Shown: one piece after another, positions 8,717 through 19,687 of the stretch
Position numbering within the stretch: position 1 is the first letter of the stretch
How the letters are laid out: each line of letters opens with the position of its first letter
Position numbers and translations under genes: made by a program
Assembly: GCA_963765265.1 (NCBI GenBank)
Contig: CAVXVN010000008.1
Coordinates: forward strand, 310,001 to 374,000
Origin: Bacillus_BD sp963765265
Lineage (GTDB): Bacteria; Bacillota; Bacilli; Bacillales; Cytobacillaceae
Length of the DNA: 64,000 nt
Reading direction: 5' to 3'
The notes under the pieces: model-generated
Told to the model about the DNA's origin: nothing
Databases searched by the model: none
Seen by the model: only the letters and a program-made list of their open reading frames with translations

Positions 8717-9545
8717 TCAACTCTCTCCCCTCTGTTCAATGGCGTCTACTAGGACCTTTCCTCTGCTGTGACTAGGAAATGGGGCACCTAGCAAATAGGC
8801 CAATGTAGGAGCTAAAGAGACAAGACTGTGCTTTTCCTCCACTTTCTTTCCCTTAGCAATATTCGGCCCGTGGATAATAAAGGGAACAAATCGTTCTCCC
8901 TCATCTAAATGACCATGACCACCGATTCCGTCAGCCTGCCCATGATCCGCACAAATGAAAAGAGTCGTATTGTCCATTTTCCCCTCTTCTGTAAGCCAGT
9001 CGACAAAGTCTTTAATGAGACGGTCTGCTTCGTGAATTTTTTGCAGGTATTCATCATAGAGCACCCCTCTGACTATGACCGGTTTGATCCGTCGCAATCA
9101 TTTGCACGATAAACAAATCTGGATCCTGTTCCTTCACGATTTTCTTTGCCCGTTCCATAATAGCAGAATCTACCTGGTCATTATGCATAACTGCCGTAAA
9201 GGTTTCAACGTCGCTCCCCATCGAATCAACCAGATGAGCACATCCGAACAGCCTTCCTTTTTTTCCAACCTTCCGCAACGAATCAAAAATACTCTCTACC
9301 TTGATCCCTAACTTCCAAACCATATTGGAGCGTATTCCATGTTCGATCGGGTACGTCCCAGTAAACATCGAGGAGAAACAGACAACGGTTCTGGCCGGAT
9401 AGACCGTTTCCATATTCATATATTCTGTACCGTTATCCTTCAAATAATCGAGAAATGGCGTATCGGCTTCATAAAAACGTTCCTTGCGCATTCCGTCAAT
9501 GACGATGACAATGGCTTTATCAGAAATGGCTCTTCTCTGGTTGCG
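8717..9545 (-). pseudogene. Alkaline-phosphatase-fold phosphodiesterase domain, frameshifted
   Basis: Belongs to the type I phosphodiesterase / nucleotide pyrophosphatase superfamily. Visible motifs: AIVIVIDGMRKE (first metal Asp), PARTVVCFSSMFTGTYP (nucleophile Thr region), QMIATDQTGHS and, in another frame, FICADHGQADGIGGHGHLDEG (metal-binding D-H and H). One extra base at about 9070 splits the domain: GHS-RGVLYDEYL should be continuous. There is also no start codon in frame near its N terminus: it begins in the overlap with the membrane gene at 9520, and one base removed at about 9525 would fuse the two. So it is most likely the catalytic half of a membrane phosphodiesterase of about 480 residues. 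It would act outside or at the membrane face on a phosphorylated lipid or glycan. Confidence 0.7.
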
Positions 9546-10179
9546 GAAAATGATCCCTTGTAAAGCCCGTATACATTTTAGGTTTCCAATCGAATAGATT
9601 GCGATGAAGAATCGTAGCAAAAACAAGCACAAAAAGATAAAAAATTGCAATGGATAACAAATCCACCGAAGTGCCTGATCCTAATTTTCCAAAGAAGAAA
9701 TCCCAAAGAGATAGGATTAATAAAAACTTTGGAAGTTGTTCTTGAGCATTTCCGCTTGTTGAATCACTATTTTTCATCACGAGCTTCCAAAAACGGGTAA
9801 AGTTTAACCATGACGTCCCGATTCGCAAATGGTAATACAGTGTTCCCCAAAAGAATACGGTAAAAAAGAAATATAGCCCGATGGAAAAGAATAATAGACC
9901 TATATTTGTCACATTCCAAGTGATTAAATAGACAACAAAAGGAATCCAAAGATAATTTCGTAAAAATAGTGGAAAATCAAAAAGATAATAAAGAACTAAC
10001 AATGGGATCACATATAAAAACGATTGAAATATGGCTAAAGCAGAATCCCAATCTGTTAAAGCCCCCATGTGAAATAGCAGCATGGTTCCGACTACAAAAA
10101 TCGGTGTAAAAGGTTTCCCTTCATTTAATAAATTCCAGCAACGTGCAGCTACTTTTTCAAATTTTGATGCACTTTTCAT
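9520..10179 (-). CDS. Polytopic membrane protein, probably the N-terminal half of the adjoining phosphodiesterase
   Basis: 219 residues with about six transmembrane helices and a soluble C-terminal tail ending HFPQPEKSHF. The stop at 9520 falls inside the phosphodiesterase frame. Reading through with one base less gives ...KSHFDKAIVIVIDGM without interruption, the natural start of the phosphatase fold, so I infer one protein with a membrane domain followed by a catalytic domain. As it stands it is an intact open frame on its own. Start ATG overlaps the stop of the UPF0104 gene by four bases, indicating translational coupling. Confidence 0.55.
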   Translation of the reverse strand: MKSASKFEKVAARCWNLLNEGKPFTPIFVVGTMLLFHMGALTDWDSALAIFQSFLYVIPLLVLYYLFDFPLFLRNYLWIPFVVYLITWNVTNIGLLFFSIGLYFFFTVFFWGTLYYHLRIGTSWLNFTRFWKLVMKNSDSTSGNAQEQLPKFLLILSLWDFFFGKLGSGTSVDLLSIAIFYLFVLVFATILHRNLFDWKPKMYTGFTRDHFPQPEKSHF

Positions 10180-11111
10180 CTTCCCCTCACTCCTCTCACT
10201 TTAATCCAACTTAACACCGTCTTGAATGGGATGGGATATATGAATACAGCCATGGCCCCTGCAGCATAGGAAAAAAAGAATTTGACTGCATGAGTAACAA
10301 TAGCAATTGTATAGCCTTCTTGAATCGTAAAACCAAACAAACGTAAGGCAAAGACAAGAAAGCTTTCATAATTGGCGATTCCACCCGGTGTTATTTGAAA
10401 AATTTGTCCTGAAACCGTTACACTGTTGGCAAAAACAGCTTCGATCATCGATAAGTCTCCATTGTAGACGATCACCGTTCCATATAGGACAGCTGCTTCT
10501 AAAATCCAACTTAATCCGATCGCAGTAGAGATCACCATTCCATTTTTGCCACTAAACGCTTGTTTAAACAACTCAAACTGACGCCTTAAAAAAACAGGAA
10601 AAAACCTTAAAACAACGACGATTGCAAGCACAAGTCCAATGCATCCAACCATGATGAGTGGAATGGAAATCTGAAAGTCTACGCCAAGGACAAAAAATCC
10701 TATGATCGTAAAACCGATTAAGAAAATCATGTCAAGCAGCCTAAGAATAATGACAGAATGTGCAGCGTCCTCACCGCTTATGTCATCCCGGGTGCTCATG
10801 ATTTTCATTCTGACGAGATCACCCGCTTTGATGGGCAATAAATGGTTGACAAACAAACTATATAAAACTCCCAATAAACATGTTAAAAACCTGGGCCGGC
10901 CATTTAAATACACTTTCCAAGCTATGGCTTTTAAGCAAAAAGAAAGCAAATATAGGGTTAATATGGCAAAAAGGATGATCGGCGATTGAATAATGGCCTT
11001 TATCCCCTTCCAAATCCATTCACCATCAAAGTAATGAAAGGTCAGATAAAAAAAGAAACTGACAATCAATAGGGAGCCTATAAACTTAATCGTTTTAAAG
11101 GAAAGCTTCAT
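10176..11111 (-). CDS. UPF0104 / LPG synthetase-type membrane protein (flippase-like)
   Basis: 311 residues, seven to eight transmembrane helices. The family hallmark is the run LLPIKAGDLVRM near residue 90 and TPGGIANYESFLVF near residue 240, as in the membrane domain of lysylphosphatidylglycerol synthase (MprF) and AglD-like proteins, which are linked to moving or modifying lipids across the membrane. No aminoacyl-transfer domain is attached. It overlaps the epimerase upstream by 17 bases and the membrane gene downstream by four, so it is in the middle of a tight operon with sugar-lipid functions. Confidence 0.75.
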   Translation of the reverse strand: MKLSFKTIKFIGSLLIVSFFFYLTFHYFDGEWIWKGIKAIIQSPIILFAILTLYLLSFCLKAIAWKVYLNGRPRFLTCLLGVLYSLFVNHLLPIKAGDLVRMKIMSTRDDISGEDAAHSVIILRLLDMIFLIGFTIIGFFVLGVDFQISIPLIMVGCIGLVLAIVVVLRFFPVFLRRQFELFKQAFSGKNGMVISTAIGLSWILEAAVLYGTVIVYNGDLSMIEAVFANSVTVSGQIFQITPGGIANYESFLVFALRLFGFTIQEGYTIAIVTHAVKFFFSYAAGAMAVFIYPIPFKTVLSWIKVRGVRGR

Positions 11112-12042
11112 TTTCCTTCGCCCACTTTACGGTCTCTGCTATGCCTTGCTCAAAGCTTACTTTGGGTGTATACCCTAAAAGATCTTGTGCTTTACGAATA
11201 TTGGCCCATGTTTGCACGACATCCCCTGTGCGAGATTCTTCTCTTCTAATCTTCATCTCCGGAAAATATTTCGCTAATTCATTCAATAACGAAAGCATCG
11301 AGATGGGCCTACCTGAACCAATATTCATTACTTCACTTCTATGTAATGGTGTTAACGATAAATAAATCCCTTCGACAATGTCATCAATATACGTAAAGTC
11401 GCGAACTCGATCTTCACCAAAGAGAGTGATTTCTTGATTCTTAAGTAACTTTTTCAGAAAGATTCCAATGGCCATATCTGGGCGAACCCAAGGGCCATAT
11501 ACGGTGAAAAAACGTAAGATTTTCGTTTCAAATCCATATAACTGTCTATATACATGACAAAAGGACTCTGCGGAATATTTGGAGGCCGCATAGGGTGAAA
11601 TCACGTTTCCAGTGGCCATCTCCTCTTTCAATGGACCTTTCTGGTTTCCATAAACCGATGAGGAAGATGCAAAAATCATTTGCCTCGCATTACTTTGTCC
11701 GCAGGCTTCCAGCACATTGATCGTCGCTTTAATATCATAATCCACGTACTCTAGTGGTCTTTCAATCGAGTAGGCAACACCAGGTAAGGCCGCTAGATGA
11801 ATCACAGCGTCCGGTGAAATGGATTGAAAATGAGAAATCGTTTCTTCCCTATTTAAAAGATCTAATGGAGTAAAACGCTCACTGTTCAAACAGTCAATGG
11901 TACTCAACTGTTTCCTTTTTCTTTCTATCGAATAGTATGGATGCAGACAATCGATGATATGTACTTCATGATTTTCTAACATCAGTTTTCTTGCTAGATG
12001 GCTGCCAATAAAGCCTGCACCACCTGTAATGATGATCTTCAA
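11095..12042 (-). CDS. NAD-dependent nucleotide-sugar epimerase/dehydratase
   Basis: A 315-residue extended SDR enzyme. The Rossmann NAD site is TGGAGFIGSHLA at the N terminus, the catalytic Y-x-x-x-K is YAASK (near residue 145), and RFFTVYGPWVRPDMA plus RVRDFTYIDDIVEG are substrate-binding motifs shared with UDP-glucuronate 4-epimerases and related UDP-sugar epimerases. The TTG start at 12042 is set by agaggtg six bases upstream; the open frame extends 28 residues further without a ribosome site. As first gene of the cluster it would supply a nucleotide sugar to the GT2 enzyme. Exact substrate is not determinable. Confidence 0.8.
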   Translation of the reverse strand: MKIIITGGAGFIGSHLARKLMLENHEVHIIDCLHPYYSIERKRKQLSTIDCLNSERFTPLDLLNREETISHFQSISPDAVIHLAALPGVAYSIERPLEYVDYDIKATINVLEACGQSNARQMIFASSSSVYGNQKGPLKEEMATGNVISPYAASKYSAESFCHVYRQLYGFETKILRFFTVYGPWVRPDMAIGIFLKKLLKNQEITLFGEDRVRDFTYIDDIVEGIYLSLTPLHRSEVMNIGSGRPISMLSLLNELAKYFPEMKIRREESRTGDVVQTWANIRKAQDLLGYTPKVSFEQGIAETVKWAKENEAFL

Positions 12043-12103
12043 CTTAACACCTCTATCTATATAATTGGACTTCGTTATTCCAATTATAGCCCTTCTATCC
12101 AAA

Positions 12104-12137
12104 AGGAAAAACCTTGTTTGTGACAAGGTTTTTCCTT
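12104..12137. terminator. Hairpin terminator between lipoprotein gene and epimerase gene
   Basis: aaaggaaaaaccttg and caaggtttttccttt are complementary around tttgtga. A strong symmetrical hairpin with T-rich arms at the end of the lipoprotein gene, which is read toward it. Confidence 0.65.
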
Positions 12138-12150
12138 TGCAAATTTATCA

Positions 12151-13334
12151 CTATTTTGCTTGTTCTATCACATTTTGCAAAGTAGCTTGGATTTCTGCTA
12201 AGATTGGCTCACCTGCTGCCTTATCTTTAGCTTTTGCTGCTTCAAGATATGCTTGAGCTTGCTCCGTTAATTTTACATACGCTTCTTCGCCAATGATTCC
12301 TTTAATATCATTCCCAATGACATCAATAAACAACGCACCTTCTAAAGCTGTAATAGGTGACTTATCTTCACCCCATGCTTCTAAACTTTCCGCATATTCA
12401 TCTAAAGCAATTTTTGAGAATCCACGTACGAATGCTTTATTAACAGCTGCAGGATCAAGGGTTGCCACATCGGTTTCTAAATTAAATTGCTTTTCAATAA
12501 AAGCTGCTTCCTCGGCAGCATGCTTATCCAAATAAGTGAAAATAGATTGATAGAATGCCCAGCCTTCAGCTTGTTCAATTTTAGCCTCTTCTGGATTTTC
12601 TTTTGCTGCAGCAGCAGCTTTTGTCGCATATCCATTTGGAACCGCTCCTGTTGCTAGATAGAAAGTTTTCATTAATGTTTTATCTACGACTTGTTTTCCT
12701 AATTGGAAGCCAAGCAGATCATCTGATTCAACGCTTTTTCAATCTCAGCGAATCCTCCATCAATAACGGAGACCATATTCGTACTGTTGGCAGTATCACG
12801 TTTTTCAACTGTTGATTGCAGGATCGCATAGAATTTCTTTGCTTCTTCCATTTCAGCTTTTACTTCGTCCTTTTTGCCCCATTTTTCTTCAATTTCAGTA
12901 AAATCATGTTTCATCGATGTATAGAAAACTTTTTGCATTAACTTATCAAAGAGTTGTCTAACAACAATAGGGTCCATAGATTTATCTTGGCCAGCCTGAA
13001 GTGCGGCTGTAATGTGCTGATCATTTTGTGCTTCAAACTCTGAATCGCGGCTTTGTACAAGACTTTGAAGATCTTTTGTATAAAGATTGGTTACCATCTC
13101 GAAATCTACTTCTTTTCCTTCTTTGGCCTTATCTAATTCTGTGACTGCTTCCTTGTAAGCCGCAGCAAAATCGACTTCTTCTGTTGCTTTTTCTTCTGAC
13201 TCTTTTGCTGGTGCTGCTTCTTCTTGTTTTTCCTCTTTTGGCTTTTCTGCTGCTTCTTGTGTTCCACAAGCTGTTAATACAGCTGATGTCATTATAAAAC
13301 TAGCAAAAATCCCTTTTAAATGTCTTTTCTTCAT
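12151..13334 (-). pseudogene. Fur-regulated helical lipoprotein, frameshifted
   Basis: About 394 residues once one base is restored. The N terminus is a lipoprotein signal (VLTACGTQEA, lipobox Cys) followed by a Glu/Lys/Ala-rich linker, then a long helical domain. The frameshift is at about 12735: one frame ends ...LNQMICLASN, the other resumes ESDDLLGFQLGKQVVDKTLM. A Fur box lies 90 bases upstream. Its ectodomain resembles that of the FTR1-locus protein at 7106-7864 in layout, so an iron-uptake role at the outer membrane face is inferred; the family is otherwise not recognised by me. A terminator follows at 12104-12137. Confidence 0.65.
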
Positions 13335-13422
13335 CCTTGGATCCCCTTTTCTGATAAATATTATTGAACTGAATAAGTGCGTAATTGATAATGAATTTCA
13401 TTTACATATGATGATTATAATA

Positions 13423-13441
13423 GAGAATGATTATCATTGTC
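13423..13441. promoter_or_regulatory. Fur box upstream of the lipoprotein gene
   Basis: gagaatgattatcattgtc matches the 19-bp Fur consensus. A weaker second candidate, tgataatgaatttcattta, overlaps 13386-13404. Both lie upstream of the minus-strand start at 13334. Confidence 0.8.
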
Positions 13442-13511
13442 AATATGTTTTTGGGCTATTTTTTTGAAAAGTGTAAAATATATTTAACTATAAAAAAAGA
13501 TTATAAGATGC

Positions 13512-13551
13512 TAAAAAACAGCAAAGCGTTAAATAACACTTTGCTGTCTTA
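13512..13551 (-). terminator. Terminator after tenA
   Basis: On the minus strand ACAGCAAAG and CTTTGCTGT pair around a 12-base loop and run into TTTTTT. It lies about 140 bases after the tenA stop. Confidence 0.7.
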
Positions 13552-13688
13552 AATGCTAGGCACTATCTATTTGTCGACCGACCTACTTTTTCACTTTTTC
13601 TGTGATGACTACGTACATTAACGACTTGTTCAATCAGGCTGACCAACCCTTTATTTGATGGTAAAAAATGATGATAGACTTTTATCCC

Positions 13689-14363
13689 TTACTCGTCTGT
13701 TGGCCACATTTCTTTGTTATAGGCCATATCCCAGAACATATACTCATAGCGAGTTGTGTTTAAAAAGATTTTTTCTAATTGTAGAAGTTCCACTTCAGAT
13801 TTCCCATGAGCTAATTTGTCTAATAAGTCAATACACCACTGGGCGTGCTCACCAAAATCTTCAGAGCTATACATTTTAATCCAATCCCCGTACCATTCAT
13901 GATCCATCGCTCCTGGTATTTCACTTAGTTCTTTCCCGATTTCCCAATAGCTCCATGCGCAAGGTAAGAGGGCAGCGACTAATTCAGCTAGTGTTCCATT
14001 TTGCGCTGAATGAAGCATGTAATGTGTATAGGCTAGCGTAATTGGAGAGGGCTCTGCATGTTCAAGCTCTTCGCTCGAAATTCCAAACCGAGCGGCATAT
14101 TGCCGATGCAGCGACATCTCTTCATTCATGGTTGCGTGAAGTAAAGCAGAAAATTTCCCCATATCCTCTAAGTTTGTCGCTTTTACAGCACCTAAAGCAA
14201 ATAACTTAGAGTAATCGATTAAATAGATATAATCTTGAATCATATAGAAACGGAACTTCTCTTGATCCAATGTGCCATCACCCATTTCCTTCACAAATGG
14301 ATGGGCATGATTCTTGCGCCAAATATGTTGTAACTTCTGATGTAAACGTTCTGAAAACTTCAT
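13689..14363 (-). CDS. tenA: Thiaminase II / aminopyrimidine aminohydrolase TenA
   Basis: A 224-residue all-helical enzyme that salvages thiamine breakdown products by hydrolysing aminomethyl-pyrimidine to HMP in the cytoplasm. Family features: HPFVKEMGDGTL near the N terminus, FYMIQDYIYLIDYSKLFALG, the catalytic Cys in LPCAWSYWEIG (near residue 135) and WIKMYSSEDF in the C-terminal half. Length is typical. A TPP riboswitch with its own terminator lies directly upstream, so it is switched off when thiamine pyrophosphate is plentiful. Here it stands alone rather than with other thi genes. Confidence 0.95.
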   Translation of the reverse strand: MKFSERLHQKLQHIWRKNHAHPFVKEMGDGTLDQEKFRFYMIQDYIYLIDYSKLFALGAVKATNLEDMGKFSALLHATMNEEMSLHRQYAARFGISSEELEHAEPSPITLAYTHYMLHSAQNGTLAELVAALLPCAWSYWEIGKELSEIPGAMDHEWYGDWIKMYSSEDFGEHAQWCIDLLDKLAHGKSEVELLQLEKIFLNTTRYEYMFWDMAYNKEMWPTDE

Positions 14364-14386
14364 TTATATACCCCCTAAAAAAATAA

Positions 14387-14416
14387 AAAACCACTCCTAT
14401 TGAAAGAAGTGGTTAC
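14387..14416 (-). terminator. Riboswitch-controlled terminator before tenA
   Basis: On the minus strand AACCACTTCTT pairs with AGGAGTGGTT and is followed by TTTTTATTTTTTT. It sits between the TPP aptamer and the tenA start, the usual position of the expression platform. Confidence 0.8.
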
Positions 14417-14477
14417 GTATTTTATCGTCATATTTTTTGAACAGTCCAAATTAGCTATAACGATAACTTTATGTATC

Positions 14478-14560
14478 ACTTTCCTCCGCTAGCATTACCT
14501 AGTGCAGGTTCAAGGGTTAAGACCTTCGTCTCTCTCAGCTATTAAGCACCCCTAGTGTTA
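14478..14560 (-). ncRNA. TPP riboswitch (THI element)
   Basis: On the minus strand the conserved blocks read ACTAGGGGTGC, CTGAGAGAGA, ACCCTTGAACCTG and GGTAATGCTAGCG, the standard TPP aptamer. It precedes tenA on the same strand. Confidence 0.95.
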
Positions 14561-14655
14561 CCTTTTATTTAATTTTCAATATTTATATCGTCACATAATT
14601 CTAAAATTAAATCAATGGTTAGTTTTTTAAAAAATTAACGTCTCCATGATTCCTT

Positions 14656-15931
14656 TCACTTTTGGAAGGCTTGTTCTTTTACACCTTCCTGATTGCTGCT
14701 TTCACCCTCTAAAGTCTGTAGATTTCGAATCGACGGAAATAAATACATCCACAAGCCCGCAACAACCAAGGTTCCGATTCCCCCAATGAAGGCTGCAGGT
14801 GCAGCACCTGTGAAGCCAGCCAACATCCCGGATTCAAATTCACCAAGCTGACTGGAGGTCCCGACAAATAACGAGTTTACCGCATTGACTCGTCCCCTTA
14901 ATTCATCAGGTGTTTGTAATTGGACAAGAGAAGATCGGATTACCATACTGATAACGTCGGATCCGCCAACAAAAGCCAAGGCAATTAAAGAAACAATCAG
15001 GTTTGTCGATAAGGCAAAAACCATGGTGGCTATACCAAAAATAGCTAGTGCTGCAAATAATTTTAGTCCAACTGCTTTATGCAGAGGGAAATAGGCCATG
15101 ATCATGGAGACAATTAATGGCCCCTACTGCAGGTGCAGTTCTCATTAATCCCAATCCCCAAGGACCTGTTTGGAGAATATCCTGCGCAAAAATGGGCATG
15201 AGGGCGGTTGCTCCTCCAAGCAGGACAACAAAAAGATCAAGCGAAATAGTTCCTAGAATGACCGGGCGACGAAAAACGAATTCCAAGCCAAGAAAAAGGG
15301 AGCGCAGTGTGACTGGTTCTGGTTTTCCCATATTTGACCGCTCCACACGGAGTAAAAAAGTAAGCAGAGCTGAAACCAACAATGCAATGGCTGCTGTAAT
15401 GTAAACAGAAACTGCACTGAACGCAAAGAGCAGTCCTCCAATGGTCGGACCTAAAATCAAAGCCGTCTGGATGCCAGTGGTATTCATCGATATAGCCTGC
15501 GGTAAAAGCTTTTTTGACACAAGCTGTGGTAATAATGATGAAGATGTTGGACCTTCAAAAGCTCGGCATGCTCCAATCACAACAGCCGCCAGCAAAATTT
15601 GATCACGGCCGAGCCAGCCGCCAAGATTCCCCCATAGAAGAAATCCTGCCGTCATTCCCTCAATGATTAAACTCAAGTAAACAATCCTCCGGCGGTCAAA
15701 GCGGTCTGCAGCTTGACCAACAAATAAAGTTAGCAGCACCATTGGAATAAACTGGGCAAGTCCCACTAAACCGAGGCTGAAGGCATCATTTGTCAACGCA
15801 TACATTTGCCAGCCGATGGCAACAGACAACATTTGAAATGAGGTAGATGATAAAATACGAGCCACCCAAAATTTCCGGAATGACGGTTGTTTCAATAAAG
15901 AATTTGCTGATATAGACAAAATTAAGTTCAC
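14656..15931 (-). pseudogene. MFS exporter of the EntS/MFS_3 type, frameshifted
   Basis: An MFS efflux protein of about 420 residues with twelve helices. The N terminus (FRKFWVARILSSTSFQML) and the loop GQAADRFDRRRIVYLSLI are typical of the EntS-like branch, which exports siderophores or drugs. The two halves are in different frames: TAPAVGAI and VSMIMAYFPLHK should be continuous, and one extra base at about 15112-15116 separates them. The start context at 15931 (GTG, weak ribosome site) is uncertain and a slightly later TTG is possible. The nearby Fur-controlled genes make a siderophore role tempting but unproven. Confidence 0.7.
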
Positions 15932-16167
15932 GACCTTTGCAAAAATTACCTTTGGATATTTGAGTAATTGGACCTACTATTTTCCAAGAAGGATAAGGTT
16001 TATTATACTCCCTGAGCTTAGGTCCCGCTACTAAGGTGCATTGAATAGTAGTGTTACTAACATCATAACCAATTGAGCAAAGAGCATTCGATTTTGCAAA
16101 GGTACTAAAACAGACACTAGGAACCCTTGAGACAGTTATCATTGCTTCCAATTTTCACCTACTAAAT

Positions 16168-16195
16168 ACAAACAGGAGAACCGTCCCTGCGTTTC
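16168..16195. repeat. REP-like half site
   Basis: caggagaaccgtccctgcgtttcc, one arm of the window-wide palindrome, upstream of both flanking genes. Confidence 0.5.
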
Positions 16196-16256
16196 CAATT
16201 TGCATGCTATAAATCTAAATAGTAGAAGGAATATTTAGAAAGGAGGGAAATTTTTA

Positions 16257-19200
16257 TGAATAAGAGGGATTCCAATTTACGAAGGCTGATTTTCAAGGAG
16301 GAATTACATCGTATTAAAAGAAAAACAGTATATTGATGAACTAGATTACCATAAAATTCACAACGCTTATCATCTTTATTTAGACGATGAGGCTAAATTA
16401 CAACGTCTAATCGATGCAGACCTTCAACAACAAGAACCTGTTAGGAAAAATCCGAAACCAATAAAAACGAAAATCGTTCAAACTCCTGAACAAATAAGAG
16501 AAAGAAATATTTCTTGGGCGTTAATTCTCGGCGTTATTTTACTTTTTATTGGAGGGTTAGTATTTGGTACAAGCAACTGGAGCTCGATGAACAACCTAAT
16601 TAAAGTACTATTCGTTTCATTAGTATCTATCGTCTTTTTTGCAAGTAGTTATATCGCTGAAAAGTATCTGAATATTAAAAAGACAGCCTTTGCCTTTATG
16701 ACATTGGGTAGTTTGTTCCTTCCTGTATCGATTATTTCTATTGGTTTTTTTGAACTGTTGGGAACTTGGCTATCGTTTTATGGGGAAGGAAAGTATGTAT
16801 TCGGTTTTATTGGAAGTCTGATTTGTCTTCCATTATATACCTATTTAGCAGCGAAATATAAACATCGATTATTTGTTTGGTTTACTTTTCTTTCCGCTAC
16901 CATCAGCATTGGTTTTTTATTAGGAATGACCTACTTACCACGAGACTTTTTTTATCTAGGGATCATGATCTACAATGGCCTTCTATTATTCGCTTATCAT
17001 AAATTGAAAAACATCGAGAAGTTTGCTTTATTCACGGTAGAATTACCGGTTTATGCTCAATTAAATTTAATTATAAGTACTTTGCTTATGTTATTTTTCT
17101 TTGAAAATGCGCTCTTTTACAGTTTTAATATACTCATAACTGCAGCTCTTTATATCTCGATGGTATTTGTAAATAAAACAAAGCATTACCATTATATTTT
17201 CACCTTGCTTTTTGTTTATGGTATGTATCAATTAATCGAGAATTCCTTCTTGCAATATATCAATTATATAGGGTTTGCTTTGATCGGAATTCTTTATGTC
17301 ATTTTTCAACAGTATGCCCATCAAAAAGCTTCTATCCAAAAGATATTCCAAATCACAAGCGCCATCGTCTCATTTTGCGCCTTCATCTTTATCAGTGTTC
17401 AGGGACTGTTATTACGTTCTGATGAGGATTCGATTGTATTATGTTTAGCTTATGTAATCATCTCAATCAATTATATGTATTTAGCTTATATCGCGAAACT
17501 ACCTATTTTCCGGTATTTAGCACCTATCTTCCTTATGGTTGCCGGGTTACAGAGCTATTTCATCCTATTCAAAGGACACGATGGAACCTATTTAGATTTA
17601 TATCTATTTATGATTGCAACCTTTATGTATGTGTCTTTTATTTAAAAAATAGTTTTCTATTCACTAGACCTATTACAAAAAGCAGTTTTATTGTCTCGAT
17701 TGGAACGATGTTACTGACCATTCTTATGGCTATTGGAAACGAAGAATTCGCACATGCTTCCATTCTCTTTTTAGCATTTGGTTTGATTGCCCTGATTACT
17801 TATAAGCATACACAAAACGAGACTCTTAAGAAGGTAGCCTCATGGGCAAATCCGATTAGTTGGGGATTATCATGGATAAGTATCTTCGATTATCTCGCCC
17901 AGCACAGTGTTTTTTACCGTTATCATGTGGAAATTATGGGTCATTTAGCCATAGGCGGATTAATATTGCTAGGTTTCAGTTATTTTTGGAAATCAAGAAA
18001 GCAATGGACTTTAGATTTAAGCACTTTTCTAATAGCACTTTCTGTTTATACCCTTAGTATGTTGTCTACCCCTTTAGGTTGGCATGATCATCCAATGATG
18101 ACCTCGTTGATCCTTCTAGTGGGAATTTATCTTTATATATTACTTGTTTATAAAATGAAACTCCCGTGTCTTTGGACTTTAGTGAGCATTACCTCTATTG
18201 CCTTTTTATCATCTTTGGCTCATGTATTTAAGCTTGAAAACAATAACACATTGGCCGTGATGCACTTTTTGCTCATTCCCTATTATTTTATTAGGTGTTT
18301 ATGAATTTATAGGTAGAAAAGTGCAAGAGTTAAAACCTTACTTTTTCTGGAGTGCACATGCATTTTTGGTACCCGTTTTCTTTGTGTCAACCTTTTATGT
18401 TATCATTTCGACTTTACAACCAATGATCCTTTTATTCGCATTACTGCCATATATTTATAGCACGTTAAAACAAACAAAAGAATGGGAAATTAAATTATTT
18501 TTATATGCAGCCTTTACAACACTTCCATTTATCGTCTATTTGAATATCCGCTATTATAACTTGGACAGCATTTTAACCGGAGAGCATTTATTTCTCATTG
18601 TCACAGGTATAATTGCGATATTATGGTTATCCGTAAATGAAACGTGGAAAAAAAGAATCGACTGGTACGCTATACCGCAATCCATTTTAGGGCTACTCAT
18701 ATTTATTTTTTTAGTGAATGATCTAAGCATCATCAATATGGTCCTGTTTATTTTGGATACAATCTTTATCTTATTTCTTTTACACAGACGAAAGTGGACA
18801 TTGTATACAATCATCCCATTAAGCTTTTCCACTATTTTCTTTTTAGAAAACTTAGCTTATATGGAAAAGCACTGTACAGGTTGGATTCATTTTAATACTA
18901 TTTTTCGTTCTACATGTATTCGGAAATAGGACAAATAAACAACTTATTTCTAGTAAAACAAAGCCGATAAGTATTGATTGGTATACAATCACTTCCTGTT
19001 CTTATATCATTATGTTATTTGTCATTATTTCTAACCATGATCCATTATGGCTTAAGCTCATTCCTGCACTATTAGTCGTTTATTTCTTATATACCTTAAT
19101 CAATCGGTTTATAACGATTTTAGAAAAATTGATCGTCAAAACCATTACGGCAGTATCAATATTATTACCGTACTACGTGACATTAGCGGAATTTGAATGG

Positions 19201-19668
19201 AATCCATATATAAAAACAGAGATGTACGTTTTGCCATTTATCGTATTAACGATACTATTAAGTACACATACATGGAAAGCTTATAAACATGTTATGAGTA
19301 TCATTCAATTAATCGTGTTGCTGATCGTCACAGCTATCTTGGTGACTGATGCGTTGAATAGCAATACGATTTATGATGCCATTATTGTAGGTGGTTTATC
19401 ATTAGCTTCCATTATAAGCGGCATGCACTATCGTATTAAAGCTTATTTCTTTGTCGGAATCGGTGTCTTATTATTGAATGTCTTATTGCAAACAAAACCC
19501 TATTGGGGAAACTTCCCATGGTGGGGCTACCTCATAATCGCCGGCCTAACCCTAATTGGCTTTGCCAGCTCTTATGAACTACAAAAACAGAAAAAAGACA
19601 AAGATAAAAAATCCTTCCTACAAACGAAAAAAGAACAATTGATTAAGAGGTTTAAAGATTGGAATTAA
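16257..19668 (+). pseudogene. Very large polytopic membrane protein, four frameshifts
   Basis: Restoring the frames gives about 1,135 residues: a charged cytoplasmic N-terminal region of about 90 residues (MNKRDSNLRRLIFKEELHRI...), then some 25-30 transmembrane helices, and a short Lys-rich tail. I do not recognise a named family; it has the look of the large DUF2157-like multi-helix proteins but this is not certain. The start follows aaaggagggaaattttt. Breaks: extra A in the AAAA run at about 16317, missing T at about 17638, extra C at about 18277, and one base at about 18870. Sequence between breaks is perfectly protein-like, so decay would be very recent, or the breaks are assembly errors. 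The trypsin-like protease gene follows 19 bases downstream, suggesting a shared unit at the membrane. Confidence 0.6.
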
Positions 19669-19687
19669 TAAAGAAGGGAATTTTCGT

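Noticed and set aside
15786..16151. A 121-residue open frame on the minus strand upstream of the EntS-like gene
   Set aside because: It overlaps the start of a well-supported MFS gene in another frame, has no recognised domain and no good ribosome-binding site.
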